The notes under the pieces are model-generated. The model was given only the letters and a program-made list of their open reading frames with translations. It was not told where the DNA came from and searched no databases. This document shows, piece by piece, positions 1 through 8,600 of a stretch of DNA of 64,000 nucleotides. Both the position numbers and the translations under genes were made by a program. How positions within the stretch are numbered: position 1 is the first letter of the stretch; the number at the start of each line of letters is the position of its first letter. The DNA is from Streptantibioticus cattleyicolor NRRL 8057 = DSM 46488 (GTDB lineage Bacteria; Actinomycetota; Actinomycetes; Streptomycetales; Streptomycetaceae), in assembly GCF_000240165.1 (NCBI RefSeq), contig NC_017586.1, positions 3,472,001-3,536,000 of the forward strand, given 5' to 3'.

Positions 1-298
1 GTTCGGCCTTGGTGCTCTTGCTGACGATCTCGCCGAGGTGGTGCACGAGCGGGACGAGGACGTCCTGCATCGCCTTGCGCTGGTTCTTGGTCGCCGCGAG
101 GGCGGCCTCCTCGGCGGTCTGGATCCCCCGCTGGGCCAGGAAGATCGCCACCAGGGTGGCGAGCGCGCCCGCGCAGGTGACCAGGACGAACGCCCAGAAC
201 GGCATGTGCATGCCGATCACCATCTGCGCCACGTACGCGAGACCGCTCAGTGCTCCCGCCGCGAGCGTCCCCCGAGTCACCCGTAAACCGGCCGCCAT
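1..298 (-). CDS. Partial membrane protein, C-terminus outside window
   Basis: An open frame begins with ATG (complement of 296-298) and runs off the left edge without a stop, so only the first 99 residues are visible. Two hydrophobic segments lie at about residues 11-30 and 34-55. They are followed by a charged helical stretch (residues 58-99, containing QTAEEAALAATKNQ) that could continue as a cytoplasmic coiled coil. Two N-terminal TM helices with a cytosolic helix would fit a sensor or a small membrane anchor, but no family can be assigned from this fragment. The codon bias is typical of Streptomyces. Confidence 0.6.
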   Translation of the reverse strand, partial: MAAGLRVTRGTLAAGALSGLAYVAQMVIGMHMPFWAFVLVTCAGALATLVAIFLAQRGIQTAEEAALAATKNQRKAMQDVLVPLVHHLGEIVSKSTKAE

Positions 299-492
299 AG
301 CGACGGAGCATACACGCAGAGTGAGATCTTCGGGAGGAGATGACGTTTGAAACCTTGTGCGCGCGGGTAAACGTCTTCATGAGGCTTTACGGGCGGCCCG
401 TGACCACGCGCCCGGGCACGTCGTTGCAGAAGGGGCGGCATTCCGCTCGCGCCCCAGCCGCGTCCGGCCAACCGCGGTTCCTGCGAACCTAG

Positions 493-522
493 TTGACGTC
501 CCACTTAGCCGCACCTTACTGT
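493..522 (+). promoter_or_regulatory. Vegetative-type promoter of the 539 gene
   Basis: TTGACG at 493-498 and TACTGT at 517-522 are separated by 18 bp, close to the HrdB consensus. The expected start of transcription is near 528-530, just ahead of the GGGAGA ribosome-binding site at 530-535. The 194 bases between the divergent gene at 298 and this promoter show no other recognisable feature. Confidence 0.45.
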
Positions 523-538
523 CAGCATTGGGAGACTT

Positions 539-832
539 ATGTCAACCGAGGCGGACGGGGAATCTTCGTCGCGCGAATCCAAGCTGTGGGGGAGTCCGAT
601 CATGAGCACGGCTCACGTCAGTGCCGGAGAGGTCTGGAACGGCATAGCGTTAGACACCGATCCTCGGGTGCGGGAGTTCGCCCGGGATCCGGTCGAGTAC
701 ATGGAACGGCGCGCCCAGGCGCTGCGCACCGGAAACTTCGAGGCCGTGCGGGATCAGCTCACCAAACAGCGGCACCCGTTGATCGAGAAGTTCCGGAAAG
801 CCCTCTCCGCCAAGCGCCACAAGGCGTCCTGA
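539..832 (+). CDS. Small hypothetical protein with a TTA (bldA) codon
   Basis: The 97-residue hydrophilic protein is not recognised. GGGAGA stands 3 nt before ATG 539; an in-frame ATG at 602 with GGGGGAG ahead of it is an alternative start (76 aa) and may be better given the very short leader predicted for 539. The C-terminal half is basic and helical (EYMERRAQALRTGN ... KFRKALSAKRHKAS), with no membrane segment. Codon 38 (650-652) is the leucine codon TTA. In Streptomyces this codon is read by the developmentally controlled bldA tRNA, so translation is probably tied to the developmental stage. It lies in either start choice. Confidence 0.55.
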   Translation: MSTEADGESSSRESKLWGSPIMSTAHVSAGEVWNGIALDTDPRVREFARDPVEYMERRAQALRTGNFEAVRDQLTKQRHPLIEKFRKALSAKRHKAS

Positions 833-875
833 GCCATCGGCGCGGCCCCCGCGACCACGGGGGCCGGCCGGGCGC

Positions 876-1349
876 CTACGCCTCGAAGCGCTTGTCCAGC
901 ACCGCGTCGAACTCGGCCAACCACGTGGTGCGGGCCGCCCGGTCAGGGGCCGTCACCTCGGCGTCGTAGCGCCGCCGTTCCGTGGTGTACACGGTGACGC
1001 CGAATCGCCGGGCGAAGCGCGGGGTGTCCACCTCCACCGCGCCGATCTCGGCCCAGCGGAACTCCGCGGTCTCCCCGTCCAGCCGGAACCGCAGCCCGGC
1101 CGGCCCGGCCGCGATCGACCCCCGGTGATCCGCCGCCTCGAACTCCACCCCGGCGTCCTCGAACGCCTCGACGGCCTCCGCCTCGGGCTCCGGCTCCGGT
1201 TCCGCGTCCGCCCGGACGGGCTCCGCGACGGCCTCCGCCGCCGTCTCCCGCCGCCCCGCCACCGGCCCGATCAGCCCGGGCACGAACGACGGATCGGTCC
1301 CCGCACCACTCAGGGCCGCCACCACATCAGTACCAGTACGCTGCTCCAC
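876..1349 (-). CDS. Hypothetical protein with acidic linker and PH-like C-terminal domain
   Basis: The 157-residue protein starts at GTG 1349. A CATACT -10 box (complement of 1357-1362) lies 7 nt upstream, which implies a leaderless message. Residues 1-35 are a conserved-looking N-terminus, residues about 38-65 an Ala/Pro/Glu-rich linker with a PEPEPEAE run, and residues about 70-157 a beta-rich domain (FRLDGETAEFRWAEIGAVEV) resembling small PH-like domains; the last assignment is by pattern only. The first 34 codons and the divergent promoter are copied at 3822-3923. A longer start (ATG 1409) is possible but lies upstream of the -10 box. Confidence 0.6.
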   Translation of the reverse strand: MEQRTGTDVVAALSGAGTDPSFVPGLIGPVAGRRETAAEAVAEPVRADAEPEPEPEAEAVEAFEDAGVEFEAADHRGSIAAGPAGLRFRLDGETAEFRWAEIGAVEVDTPRFARRFGVTVYTTERRRYDAEVTAPDRAARTTWLAEFDAVLDKRFEA

Positions 1350-1525
1350 GCCGGGCAGTATGGCGGATCGGGCTGTGCGCACGTCAGCCCCCGTCCGCGA
1401 CCGCCCCACAAGGAGAGGGGAAAGCGATCTCGTCGGTGTTGCCGGACATCGCGACCGGGCTGGTGACCAGCGCGATCGGAGCCGGGTGCGGTTGGCTGTG
1501 GGAACGGGCCAAGGGCCGGCGGACG
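1248..1525. repeat. Left copy of 278-bp direct repeat
   Basis: The copy matches 3822-4099 at a constant offset of 2574 with only two differences (1270 A versus 3844 G; 1316 C versus 3890 G). It contains the 5' end of the leftward gene (876-1349), the divergent promoter, and the first 30 codons of the rightward gene whose complete copy starts at 4010. The match stops sharply at 1247/3821 and at 1526/4100. Confidence 0.95.
1436..1525 (+). pseudogene. Truncated 5' copy of the 4010-4714 gene
   Basis: The GTG start and 30 codons are identical to the N-terminus of the protein at 4010-4714, including its single TM helix. Sequence homology ends after codon 30, and the frame then runs through the antisense strand of the two genes of the inserted cassette to a stop at 1858. 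The promoter is also duplicated, so a chimeric peptide could still be expressed, but nothing beyond codon 30 resembles a protein. Confidence 0.8.
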
Positions 1526-1594
1526 CCGACTCGCGACGGGGGCGCGGGCCGGCGGGGTCTCAGGATGAGGGGCTGGCCCCCGTTCGGCGGGGAT

Positions 1595-1789
1595 TCACGC
1601 GTCGCCCGCTGCGATGCGCTCGGCACGGGTACGGGTCACCGTCAGTCGTCCGGAATCCTCGGCCGGCCACTCGCCGCGTCCGGGACGCCTCAGCCAGGTC
1701 ACGCCGCGGCGGATGTCGGTGACGATGGCGCGGGTGCCGTCGTCCATGACCTCGTCGCCAACTTCGGGCAGTTGTCCGGTCGCGGTCAT
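1595..1789 (-). CDS. Small hypothetical protein coupled to the RsbW-like ATPase
   Basis: The 64-residue soluble protein starts at ATG 1789, which overlaps the stop of the upstream ATPase gene as ATGA, implying translational coupling. It is a compact, probably beta-rich sequence (EVMDDGTRAIVTDIRRG, WLRRPGRGEWPAED) with no cysteine and no membrane segment. No family is recognised. Small genes of this kind commonly accompany RsbW-like ATPase plus XRE/TPR regulator cassettes of the abaA/whiJ type in Streptomyces. It is the left-most gene of the segment lying between the two 278-bp repeats. Confidence 0.6.
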   Translation of the reverse strand: MTATGQLPEVGDEVMDDGTRAIVTDIRRGVTWLRRPGRGEWPAEDSGRLTVTRTRAERIAAGDA

Positions 1790-2223
1790 GACGTCACTTT
1801 CAGCTCAGCCCATACGCATTTGCCCCACGGCTTGGTGATGGAACCCAGCAGGTCGTAGCCCCACTGGTCGGCACACTCCTTCACCAGCAGCAGCCCACGG
1901 CCGCAGACTTCTTCCGGGCCGGGCGTGCGCAGTTCCGGCAGCCGACGGGGCGCGCGGTCGACCACGGCCAGGCGCACGCGGTCATCCGCAGGGCGGTCGA
2001 CGGCGATCCGGACCGAGGCACCCCAGGCGTGCCGGACGGCGTTCGCCACCAGTTCGGACAGCACCAGCTCTGCCGTTTCCGCCTCGGCCTCCAATCCCCA
2101 GGCGGCCAGCGCCACCCGGGCCAGACGGCGCGCGTCCTCCGCCGTGGCCGCCTCGCGCGGCTTGGTGAGGTTGTATCCGGGGTGCCCCGAGCTGCGGGGG
2201 CGTACTTCGGTCATCGCGGTCAT
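1786..2223 (-). CDS. RsbW-like ATP-binding protein (HATPase_c_2)
   Basis: The protein is 145 residues from ATG 2223; an upstream ATG at 2343 would add a Pro/Arg-rich tail and is unlikely. The GHKL ATPase motifs are present: an N box (ELVLSELVANAVRHAWG), a D-x-A region (LAVVDRAPRRLPEL) and a G box (GRGLLLVKECADQWG). Members of this family in Streptomyces act as anti-sigma-factor-like kinases, or as partners of XRE/TPR regulators in abaA/whiJ-type loci. The gene is divergent from just such a regulator (2425-3765) and overlaps a small downstream gene by ATGA. The target is unknown. Confidence 0.8.
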   Translation of the reverse strand: MTAMTEVRPRSSGHPGYNLTKPREAATAEDARRLARVALAAWGLEAEAETAELVLSELVANAVRHAWGASVRIAVDRPADDRVRLAVVDRAPRRLPELRTPGPEEVCGRGLLLVKECADQWGYDLLGSITKPWGKCVWAELKVTS

Positions 2224-2424
2224 CGCCAGGTCTCGTCGTCGGGGGGGGCGCCCGGCCCGCCCACCTCGGGGGTTCGGGGTTGCTGGGCGGACCGGGCCGT
2301 CAACGGCCGTCCGGGGAGCGAGCACCGAACGGCCGGTAATCACTCAACCCCGCTGCGCGACGCCGGGTAAGGGAGGAGAGTGGACTGACGGTTGAACTGG
2401 TTGAACGCACTCGGGGGTTCATCG

Positions 2425-3765
2425 ATGGGACGTCGACCGCGCACGCCGAACACCGCCCTGGCGGCCTTGATGCAGTCGGGAGGAATCGGAAACGCACAGC
2501 TCGCCCGCCGGGTGAACGCCACCGGCCGGGAACTGGGGATCACCCTGCACTACGACAAGACCTCCGTCTCGCACTGGCTTTCCGGGTCCGTGCCCAGGCC
2601 CGAGGCGCGGCCGGCGGTCGCCGAAGCGATCTCGCGGCTGCTCGGCCGCCCCGTGACGTGCGCGGAGATCGGCTGGACTGACGAGCCGGTGGCGGCCGAA
2701 GTGCGCGATGTGGTGGCGGGAGTGATCGACTTGAGTCGGGCAGACATGGACCCCTCGCGGCGCGGGGTGCTCAGGGCCGGGATGTACGCGGCGGCGCTGG
2801 TGGTGCCGCGGTTCGAGGACATGGCCGGCCGGATGGACGCGGCGCGGGCCGGGCGCACGGTGCATATCGGCCACTCCGACGTCGAGACCGTGCGCACCAT
2901 GACGGAGAAGGTCGCCGACATCCTGGACCAGGTCGGCGCCGGCCATGCCCGCCCGATGGCCGCAGCTTTCCTGGTCAACACCGCCGGCCCCTTCCTGCGC
3001 GCAAGCGGCACGGACAAGGTCACCCGCCAGATGCGGGCGGCCGTCGCCGACTTCGTGTACCTCACGGGCTGGATGGCCATGTACGAAAACCAGCAGGGCC
3101 TTGGGCAGCACTACTACCTGCGTGCGCTGGAGCTGGCCGGAGCCGCCGAGGACCACGTCACCTACTGCCGCACTCTGCGCGGGATGAGCCTTCAGGCATC
3201 CCACCTCGGGCACGGCCCGAAGGCGCTTCAACTGGCGGACGCGGCGGCCGAAGCCGCCCCGGCGGCCGGCCCGCGCCTGGTGGCGTTCCTGCGCGGCCAG
3301 CAGGCCGCCGCCGCCGCGATGACCGGCAACCGGCACACCGCCACCGCCCGGCTACGCGAGGCCGAGACGGCGCTCTCCCGCGCCGACGACCGCCGGGACG
3401 CCGTGGGCGGCTACGACACCGCGGCGTTCCACTTCCACGAGGCGCACGTCCGCTGGCACCTGGGCGACCAGGCCGGGTCCATCACCGCCCTACGCCGCTC
3501 GAACGCCGCCCGCAGCCCGCTGGAGCGCCAAGGCCGGCTGCACTGCCTCGGCGTGATCGCCGAACGGCAGTTCCGCATGGGACACATCGAGGCCGCCTGC
3601 ACCACCTGGGCCGCGTTTCTCGACGAGCACGTCACCCTCTCCTCCGCCCGCGGCGACGAACACCTCAAGACCATGCTCAAGGCGCTGCCCGCCCACCGCG
3701 ACGTCGCTGGCGTAACGGAACTGGAAGAACGCGCCCGGCACGTCGCCACACTCAAGACAGCCTGA
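2425..3765 (+). CDS. XRE-family regulator with TPR-like C-terminal domain
   Basis: The protein is 446 residues from ATG 2425. A TTG at 2392, with GGAGGAG about 13 nt upstream, is an alternative that adds 11 residues. An N-terminal helix-turn-helix (about residues 20-55, containing LARRVNA and DKTSVSHWLSG) is followed by a long all-helical region of TPR-like repeats (AGAAEDHVTYCRTLRGMS, LRRSNAARSPLERQG). The architecture matches Streptomyces regulators found next to RsbW-like ATPases. A 12-bp-stem terminator follows 16 nt after the stop. The gene ends the cassette flanked by the 278-bp repeats. Confidence 0.8.
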   Translation: MGRRPRTPNTALAALMQSGGIGNAQLARRVNATGRELGITLHYDKTSVSHWLSGSVPRPEARPAVAEAISRLLGRPVTCAEIGWTDEPVAAEVRDVVAGVIDLSRADMDPSRRGVLRAGMYAAALVVPRFEDMAGRMDAARAGRTVHIGHSDVETVRTMTEKVADILDQVGAGHARPMAAAFLVNTAGPFLRASGTDKVTRQMRAAVADFVYLTGWMAMYENQQGLGQHYYLRALELAGAAEDHVTYCRTLRGMSLQASHLGHGPKALQLADAAAEAAPAAGPRLVAFLRGQQAAAAAMTGNRHTATARLREAETALSRADDRRDAVGGYDTAAFHFHEAHVRWHLGDQAGSITALRRSNAARSPLERQGRLHCLGVIAERQFRMGHIEAACTTWAAFLDEHVTLSSARGDEHLKTMLKALPAHRDVAGVTELEERARHVATLKTA

Positions 3766-3767
3766 CC

Positions 3768-3923
3768 CTACGCACCCATAAGCCCGCCCGCCTCCCCAGG
3801 GAAGGCGGGCGGGCGCCCGATCCGCCGCCCCGCCACCGGCCCGGTCAGCCCGGGCACGAACGACGGATCGGTCCCCGCACCACTCAGGGGCGCCACCACA
3901 TCAGTACCAGTACGCTGCTCCAC
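3768..3923 (-). pseudogene. Truncated 5' copy of the 876-1349 gene
   Basis: From GTG 3923 the first 34 codons match the N-terminus of the protein at 876-1349, with two single-base differences. Homology stops at 3822, after which the frame reads through the terminator hairpin of the XRE gene to a stop at 3768. With 1436-1525, this shows that both divergent genes lost their 3' parts in the copies next to the insert. Confidence 0.75.
3782..3814. terminator. Hairpin terminator after the XRE regulator
   Basis: GCCCGCCCGCCT at 3782-3793 pairs perfectly with 3803-3814 across a 9-nt loop. It lies 16 nt after the stop of the regulator gene and 7 nt before the right copy of the direct repeat, so it closes the inserted cassette. 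Confidence 0.75.
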
Positions 3924-4099
3924 GCCGGGCAGTATGGCGGATCGGGCTGTGCGCACGTCAGCCCCCGTCCGCGACCGCCCCACAAGGAGAGGGGAAAGCG
4001 ATCTCGTCGGTGTTGCCGGACATCGCGACCGGGCTGGTGACCAGCGCGATCGGAGCCGGGTGCGGTTGGCTGTGGGAACGGGCCAAGGGCCGGCGGACG
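3822..4099. repeat. Right copy of 278-bp direct repeat
   Basis: This is the second copy of 1248-1525 (276 of 278 bases identical). Here the rightward gene continues intact beyond the repeat and the leftward gene is cut off, the reverse of the left copy. Confidence 0.95.
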
Positions 4100-4714
4100 G
4101 TCAACCGGCGGGCGGCCTTCTTCGGGGTGCGCCCCGGGGAGCACTGCCTGATCGTGCTGGGCGCCAAGCACGACGCACCGCGCGCCGCCGCCTACCGCGA
4201 CGTACGCACCGTGGTCGAACTGGCCCGGCTCACCGGCGAGTTGGGGTGCGACATCACTCTCGAGACCGGGGACTTCCGCGGCGGCAACGGCGACCGCACC
4301 GAGTTCTGCGTCGGCGGACCGCTGCCGGGTGCCAACCCCCGCACCGCCGGCCACCTCGCCACCCATCTGCCCGGGGTCGTCGTCCACGGCTTCGACGCCG
4401 CCGACCCGGACCCGGCGGCCATCGAGGTCGGCGGGCGCACCTACCGGTGCCGCCGGGGCGACGAGGAGTACGCCCTGGTCGCCCGGTTCACCCCCGCCGA
4501 GTCGGCCCGCCCGGTCTTCCTGATCGCCGGCCAGACCTCCATGGCCAACCTCGCCGCCGTCCACTTCCTGCGGCGGGAGCACGCGCGGCTGGCCGGGCGG
4601 CTGTCGTCGGCTGAACGGTTCTGCGCGCTGATCAAGGTGTCCGGTGTCGGAACGTACGCGTACCACCACGCGGAACTCGAAGCGGAGGTCACCGCGGCGG
4701 CGTTCGCGCGGTGA
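4010..4714 (+). CDS. Hypothetical membrane-anchored protein
   Basis: The protein has 234 residues from GTG 4010. The nearest purine-rich site, AAGGAGAGG at 3984-3992, is about 17 nt away, so the start is not certain. A hydrophobic N-terminal segment (residues 3-23) is followed by basic WERAKGRR, giving a membrane anchor with a soluble remainder. The soluble part has alternating strands and helices (EHCLIVLGAKHD, DVRTVVELARLTGE, PVFLIAGQTSMANLAAVHFL), suggesting a Rossmann-like fold, perhaps nucleotide-binding. No family is recognised. Its promoter and first 30 codons are duplicated at 1248-1525. Confidence 0.65.
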   Translation: MLPDIATGLVTSAIGAGCGWLWERAKGRRTVNRRAAFFGVRPGEHCLIVLGAKHDAPRAAAYRDVRTVVELARLTGELGCDITLETGDFRGGNGDRTEFCVGGPLPGANPRTAGHLATHLPGVVVHGFDAADPDPAAIEVGGRTYRCRRGDEEYALVARFTPAESARPVFLIAGQTSMANLAAVHFLRREHARLAGRLSSAERFCALIKVSGVGTYAYHHAELEAEVTAAAFAR

Positions 4715-4751
4715 ACCGGCGCTGTCCGGCGCTCGCGCTAGGGTGCCGCGC

Positions 4752-5693
4752 GTGAGTCTTCACGTCGTCATAGGATTCGGGCCCGCCGGCGCGGCCACCG
4801 CGCGGTCGCTGGCCGGACAAGGGCATTCGGTAAAGGTCGTGACCAGGTCGGGCGGGAGCCCGGAACCCGGCATCGAGCACGTGGCGCTGGACGCGTCCGA
4901 CAGCGAGCGGCTGATCGAGGCCGCGCGCGGCGCGACGGCGCTGTACGCGTGCGCCGCGCCGCCGTACCACCGCTGGGCGCGCCACTGGCCGCCGCTGGTC
5001 TCCTCGCTGTGCGCGGCGGCCGAGGCGACCGGGGCCGTCCTGGTCATGCTGGGCAACCTCTACGGCTACGGGCCGGTCGACGGCCCGCTGACCGAGGAGC
5101 TGCCGCTCGCCGCGAACGGCACCAAGGGACGGGTACGCGCGGCCGGCTGGGAGCGGGCACGCGAGCTGCACGACAGCGGCCGTATCAAGGCGGTCGAGGT
5201 GCGGGCCTCGGACTTCTTCGGCCCCGGCGTGACCGACGGCGGCCACTTGGCCGGACGGGTCGTGCCCCGGCTGCTGGCCGGCAAGCCGGTCTCCGTACTG
5301 GGCGACCCGGACGCCCCGCACAGCTGGACCTACCTGCCCGACGTGGCCGCCGCGCTGGTCGAGACGGCCGGCGAGGAACGGGCCTGGGGACGCGCCTGGC
5401 ACGTGCCGACGCTGCCCCCGCTCTCCGTCCGGGAGATGACCGACCGGCTGGCCGCCCAGGCCGGCACCGCACCGGTCCCGGTACGCCCCATGCCGCCGGC
5501 CGCGCTCGCCGTCGCCGGGGTGTTCTCGCCCCTGATCCGTGAACTGAGGGAGATCCGCTACCAGTTCGACCGGCCCTTCGTCGTCGACTCCAGCGCCTAC
5601 GAGGCCGCGTTCACGGTGCGCGCCACACCCCTGGACGAGCAGGTCGAGGCGACCGTGGACTGGTGGCGCGCGCGACTGGCCGGCGGCCGGTGA
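4752..5693 (+). CDS. NAD-dependent epimerase/dehydratase-like (extended SDR) protein
   Basis: The protein is 313 residues from GTG 4752. A TAGGGT -10 box at 4739-4744 is 7 nt ahead, so the message is probably leaderless. An N-terminal Rossmann glycine motif (VIGFGPAGAATARSL) and the extended-SDR signatures LYGYGPV and ASDFFGPGV are clear, as is the late PHSWTYLPDVAAAL region. The usual YxxxK catalytic pair is not evident, the region reading AANGTKGRVRA, so either the chemistry is atypical or the protein only binds dinucleotide. The stop overlaps the start of the KS-ACP-oxoamine synthase gene (GTGA), so the two are probably co-translated. A role in tailoring that enzyme's product is inferred. 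Confidence 0.8.
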   Translation: MSLHVVIGFGPAGAATARSLAGQGHSVKVVTRSGGSPEPGIEHVALDASDSERLIEAARGATALYACAAPPYHRWARHWPPLVSSLCAAAEATGAVLVMLGNLYGYGPVDGPLTEELPLAANGTKGRVRAAGWERARELHDSGRIKAVEVRASDFFGPGVTDGGHLAGRVVPRLLAGKPVSVLGDPDAPHSWTYLPDVAAALVETAGEERAWGRAWHVPTLPPLSVREMTDRLAAQAGTAPVPVRPMPPAALAVAGVFSPLIRELREIRYQFDRPFVVDSSAYEAAFTVRATPLDEQVEATVDWWRARLAGGR

Positions 5694-8600
5694 CCTCCGT
5701 GACCGCGAACGACTCCCCGGCCGGCCCCGCCCCGGCCCGCCATGACGACGTCGCCGTCGTGGGGATGGCCTGCCGCTACCCCGGGGCGCGCGACGTCAAC
5801 CAGTACTGGCGGCTGCTGACCGACCCGCGCCCGCAGTTCGCCGCCGTCCCCGACAGCCGCTGGCGCGCCGCGGCCTTCCTCGGCGGCCCGCGGGACGCCT
5901 CCGCGGCCTACACGGACACCATGGCCCTCCTGCCCGACGTGGGCCACTTCGACGCCGCGTACTACGGCATCCCGCCACGGCGGGCGCGCTCGATGGACCC
6001 GCAGCACCGGCTCCTGGTCGACCTGGCCCGCGAGGCGATCCAGGACGCCGGATGGGAGGCCGAGGGGTTCGACCGCGAGGAGACCTCGGTCATCACCTCG
6101 CTCACCGACAGCGGCTACCGCGAGATCAGCCTCCTGCAGATCCGGATGCGCCAGATCGCCGGCGGCGAGTTCGGCGCGGCGGCGGCCGATCCCCGGGCGC
6201 TGGAGATGGTCCGCGGGGTCGACGGGCTGCACGGCACCTCGGTCGCCGGACTCCTGCTCAACATGGGGCCCAACACCATCAGCTCCGTCTTCGACCTGCA
6301 CGGCGAGAGCTACGCGCTGGACTCGGCGTGCTCCGGCGGGCTGATGGCGGTGGCCAACGCCGTCCACGCGTTGCGGGCCGGCCGCACCCGCGTCGCGCTG
6401 GCCGGCGGCGCCCAACTCGTCCTCACCCCCGACCTGTTGGTGGGGCTGTGCCGGGTCGGCGCCATCTCGCGCAGCGGCCGGTGCCTGCCGTTCGGCGCGG
6501 AGGCCGACGGGTTCGTGCTGGCCGAGGGCGCCGGCGTCCTGGTGCTGCGCCCGCTGGCCGACGCGCTGGCGGCCGGCGACCGGGTCTACGCGGTGATCCG
6601 CGGCGTGGGCACCGCCAACGACGGCACGGTACGCGGCGGTATGCACCCCGAGGCCGCCGGTCAGCTCAGGGCGCTGCGCCGGGCCTACCGGGACGCCGGC
6701 CTGCCCCCGGACTCGGTGGGCTACCTGGAGGCGCACGGCACCGGCACCACGGTGGGCGACCCGGTGGAGATCGGCGTGCTGCGCGAACTGCGCGGCGCGG
6801 ACGGCGCCCCGGCCTACCTCGGCGCGGTCAAGGCGGTGGTCGGCCACTCGCTCAACGCCGCCGGGATCGCCGGACTCGTCAAGGCGGTGCTCGCCGTGCA
6901 CCGGGGCGTGATACCCCCGCAGCCGGAGTTCGGCCTGGCCGATCGCGGCGCGCTGGAGGCCGCGCGGCTGACCGTACCGGTGGTGCCGGTGGCGTGGCCG
7001 CCGTCCGCCGGGCCGCGCCGGGCCGGGGTGAGCGCCTTCGGCTTCGGCGGCACCGGCGTCCACCTGGTGGTGGAGCAGTGCCCCACGGCACCGGCCCCGG
7101 CCCCGGAGCGGGGGCCACACCTGCTGGTGCTCACCGCCCGCGACCGGGCCGGACTCGCCCGCCACGCCCGGGAGTTGGCGCACGCCGTCGCCGCCGACCA
7201 GCCGTCGCCGGCCGCGGTGGCCGCCACCCTGGCCGGCCGTACGTTCCTCCCCGAACGCCTCGCCGTGGTGGCCGAGGACGCCGCCGACGCGGTCGCCAGG
7301 CTCACCGAGGCCGCCGACGCGGTGGCGGCGGGGCGCACCGGGGACCTCGGGCCGGGTCTGGTGGCCGGTACGGTGCCCTCCGGCGAGCCGCCGCGCGTCC
7401 CGGTGCCCGCGCCGGGCGAGCTGTCCGCCCAGGACCGTACGGCCGCCCTGGGGCGTCTCGCGTGGCAGGCGGTCACCGGCGCGGGGCTGCGTCCGGTGCC
7501 GGAGCGCACACCCCCGTGCACCCTGCCGCCGAGCCCGCTCGCCCCGCGCCACCACTGGGTGGTGGACGAATCCGCCCGCGAGCCCGTACACCGGCCCGCG
7601 CCGCCGGCCGGACCGGAACCGGCCGCGACCCCCGCCGGACAGGCGCCCGTCGCCACCGCCGTCCTGGAGGAGGTCGCCCGCACCGGCGTCTTCCCGCTCG
7701 CCGAACTCACCGGGGACATGGCGCTCGTGACCGACCTCGGCTTCGACTCGCTGATGCTCCAGGAGCTGGCGGTGAACCTCGGCAGGCGAATACCCGGCTT
7801 CCGCACCGACGACCTGCTCGCCCCCGGCCTGACCATCGAGGGGCTCGTCGGGCTCGCCGGCCCGCACCCTGCCGGACAGTTCCCGGCCGCCGGTGAGCCG
7901 CTGCCCGGACCGGCCCCCGCGCGCTGGGATGCGGGCAGCGCGCGCGTCGACGACTTCCCGGAGGTGCGCCGGTTCGAGGAACGGCTGGCGGCGATCAACG
8001 GCAGCGGCGCCGACTTCCCGTACTTCCGGGTCCACCAGGGCACCATCCGCGACACCACGGTGATCGGCGACCGGTCCTACCTCTCCTTCGGCAGCTACAA
8101 CTACCTCGGGCTCTCCGGCCACCCCGCGGTCACCGAGGCCGCGCACCGGGCGGTGGACCGGTACGGCACCTCCGTCTCGGCCAGCCGGGTGCTCTCCGGC
8201 GAGCGGGAGCTGACCGTACGCCTGGAGCGGGCGCTGGCCGGATTCCTCGGCGTGCAGGACTGCCTGACGCTGGTGAGCGGCCACGCCACCAACGTGACCG
8301 TGGTCGGACACCTCGTCGGCCCCGGGGACCTGGTGGTGCACGACGCGCTCGCGCACGACAGCATCCTCCAGGGCTGCGTGCTCTCCGGGGCCGCCCGGCG
8401 CCCCTTCGCCCACCACGACATCGGGCAGCTCGAACACATGCTGCGGCTCAACCGCTCCCGGTTCCGGCGGGTGCTGATCGCCGTCGAGGGCGCGTACAGC
8501 ATGGACGGCGACCTGGTCGACCTGCCCGCCGTGGTGGAGCTGAAGAAGCGGTACGGCGCCCTGCTCATGGTCGACGAGGCGCACAGCATCGGCACCGTGG

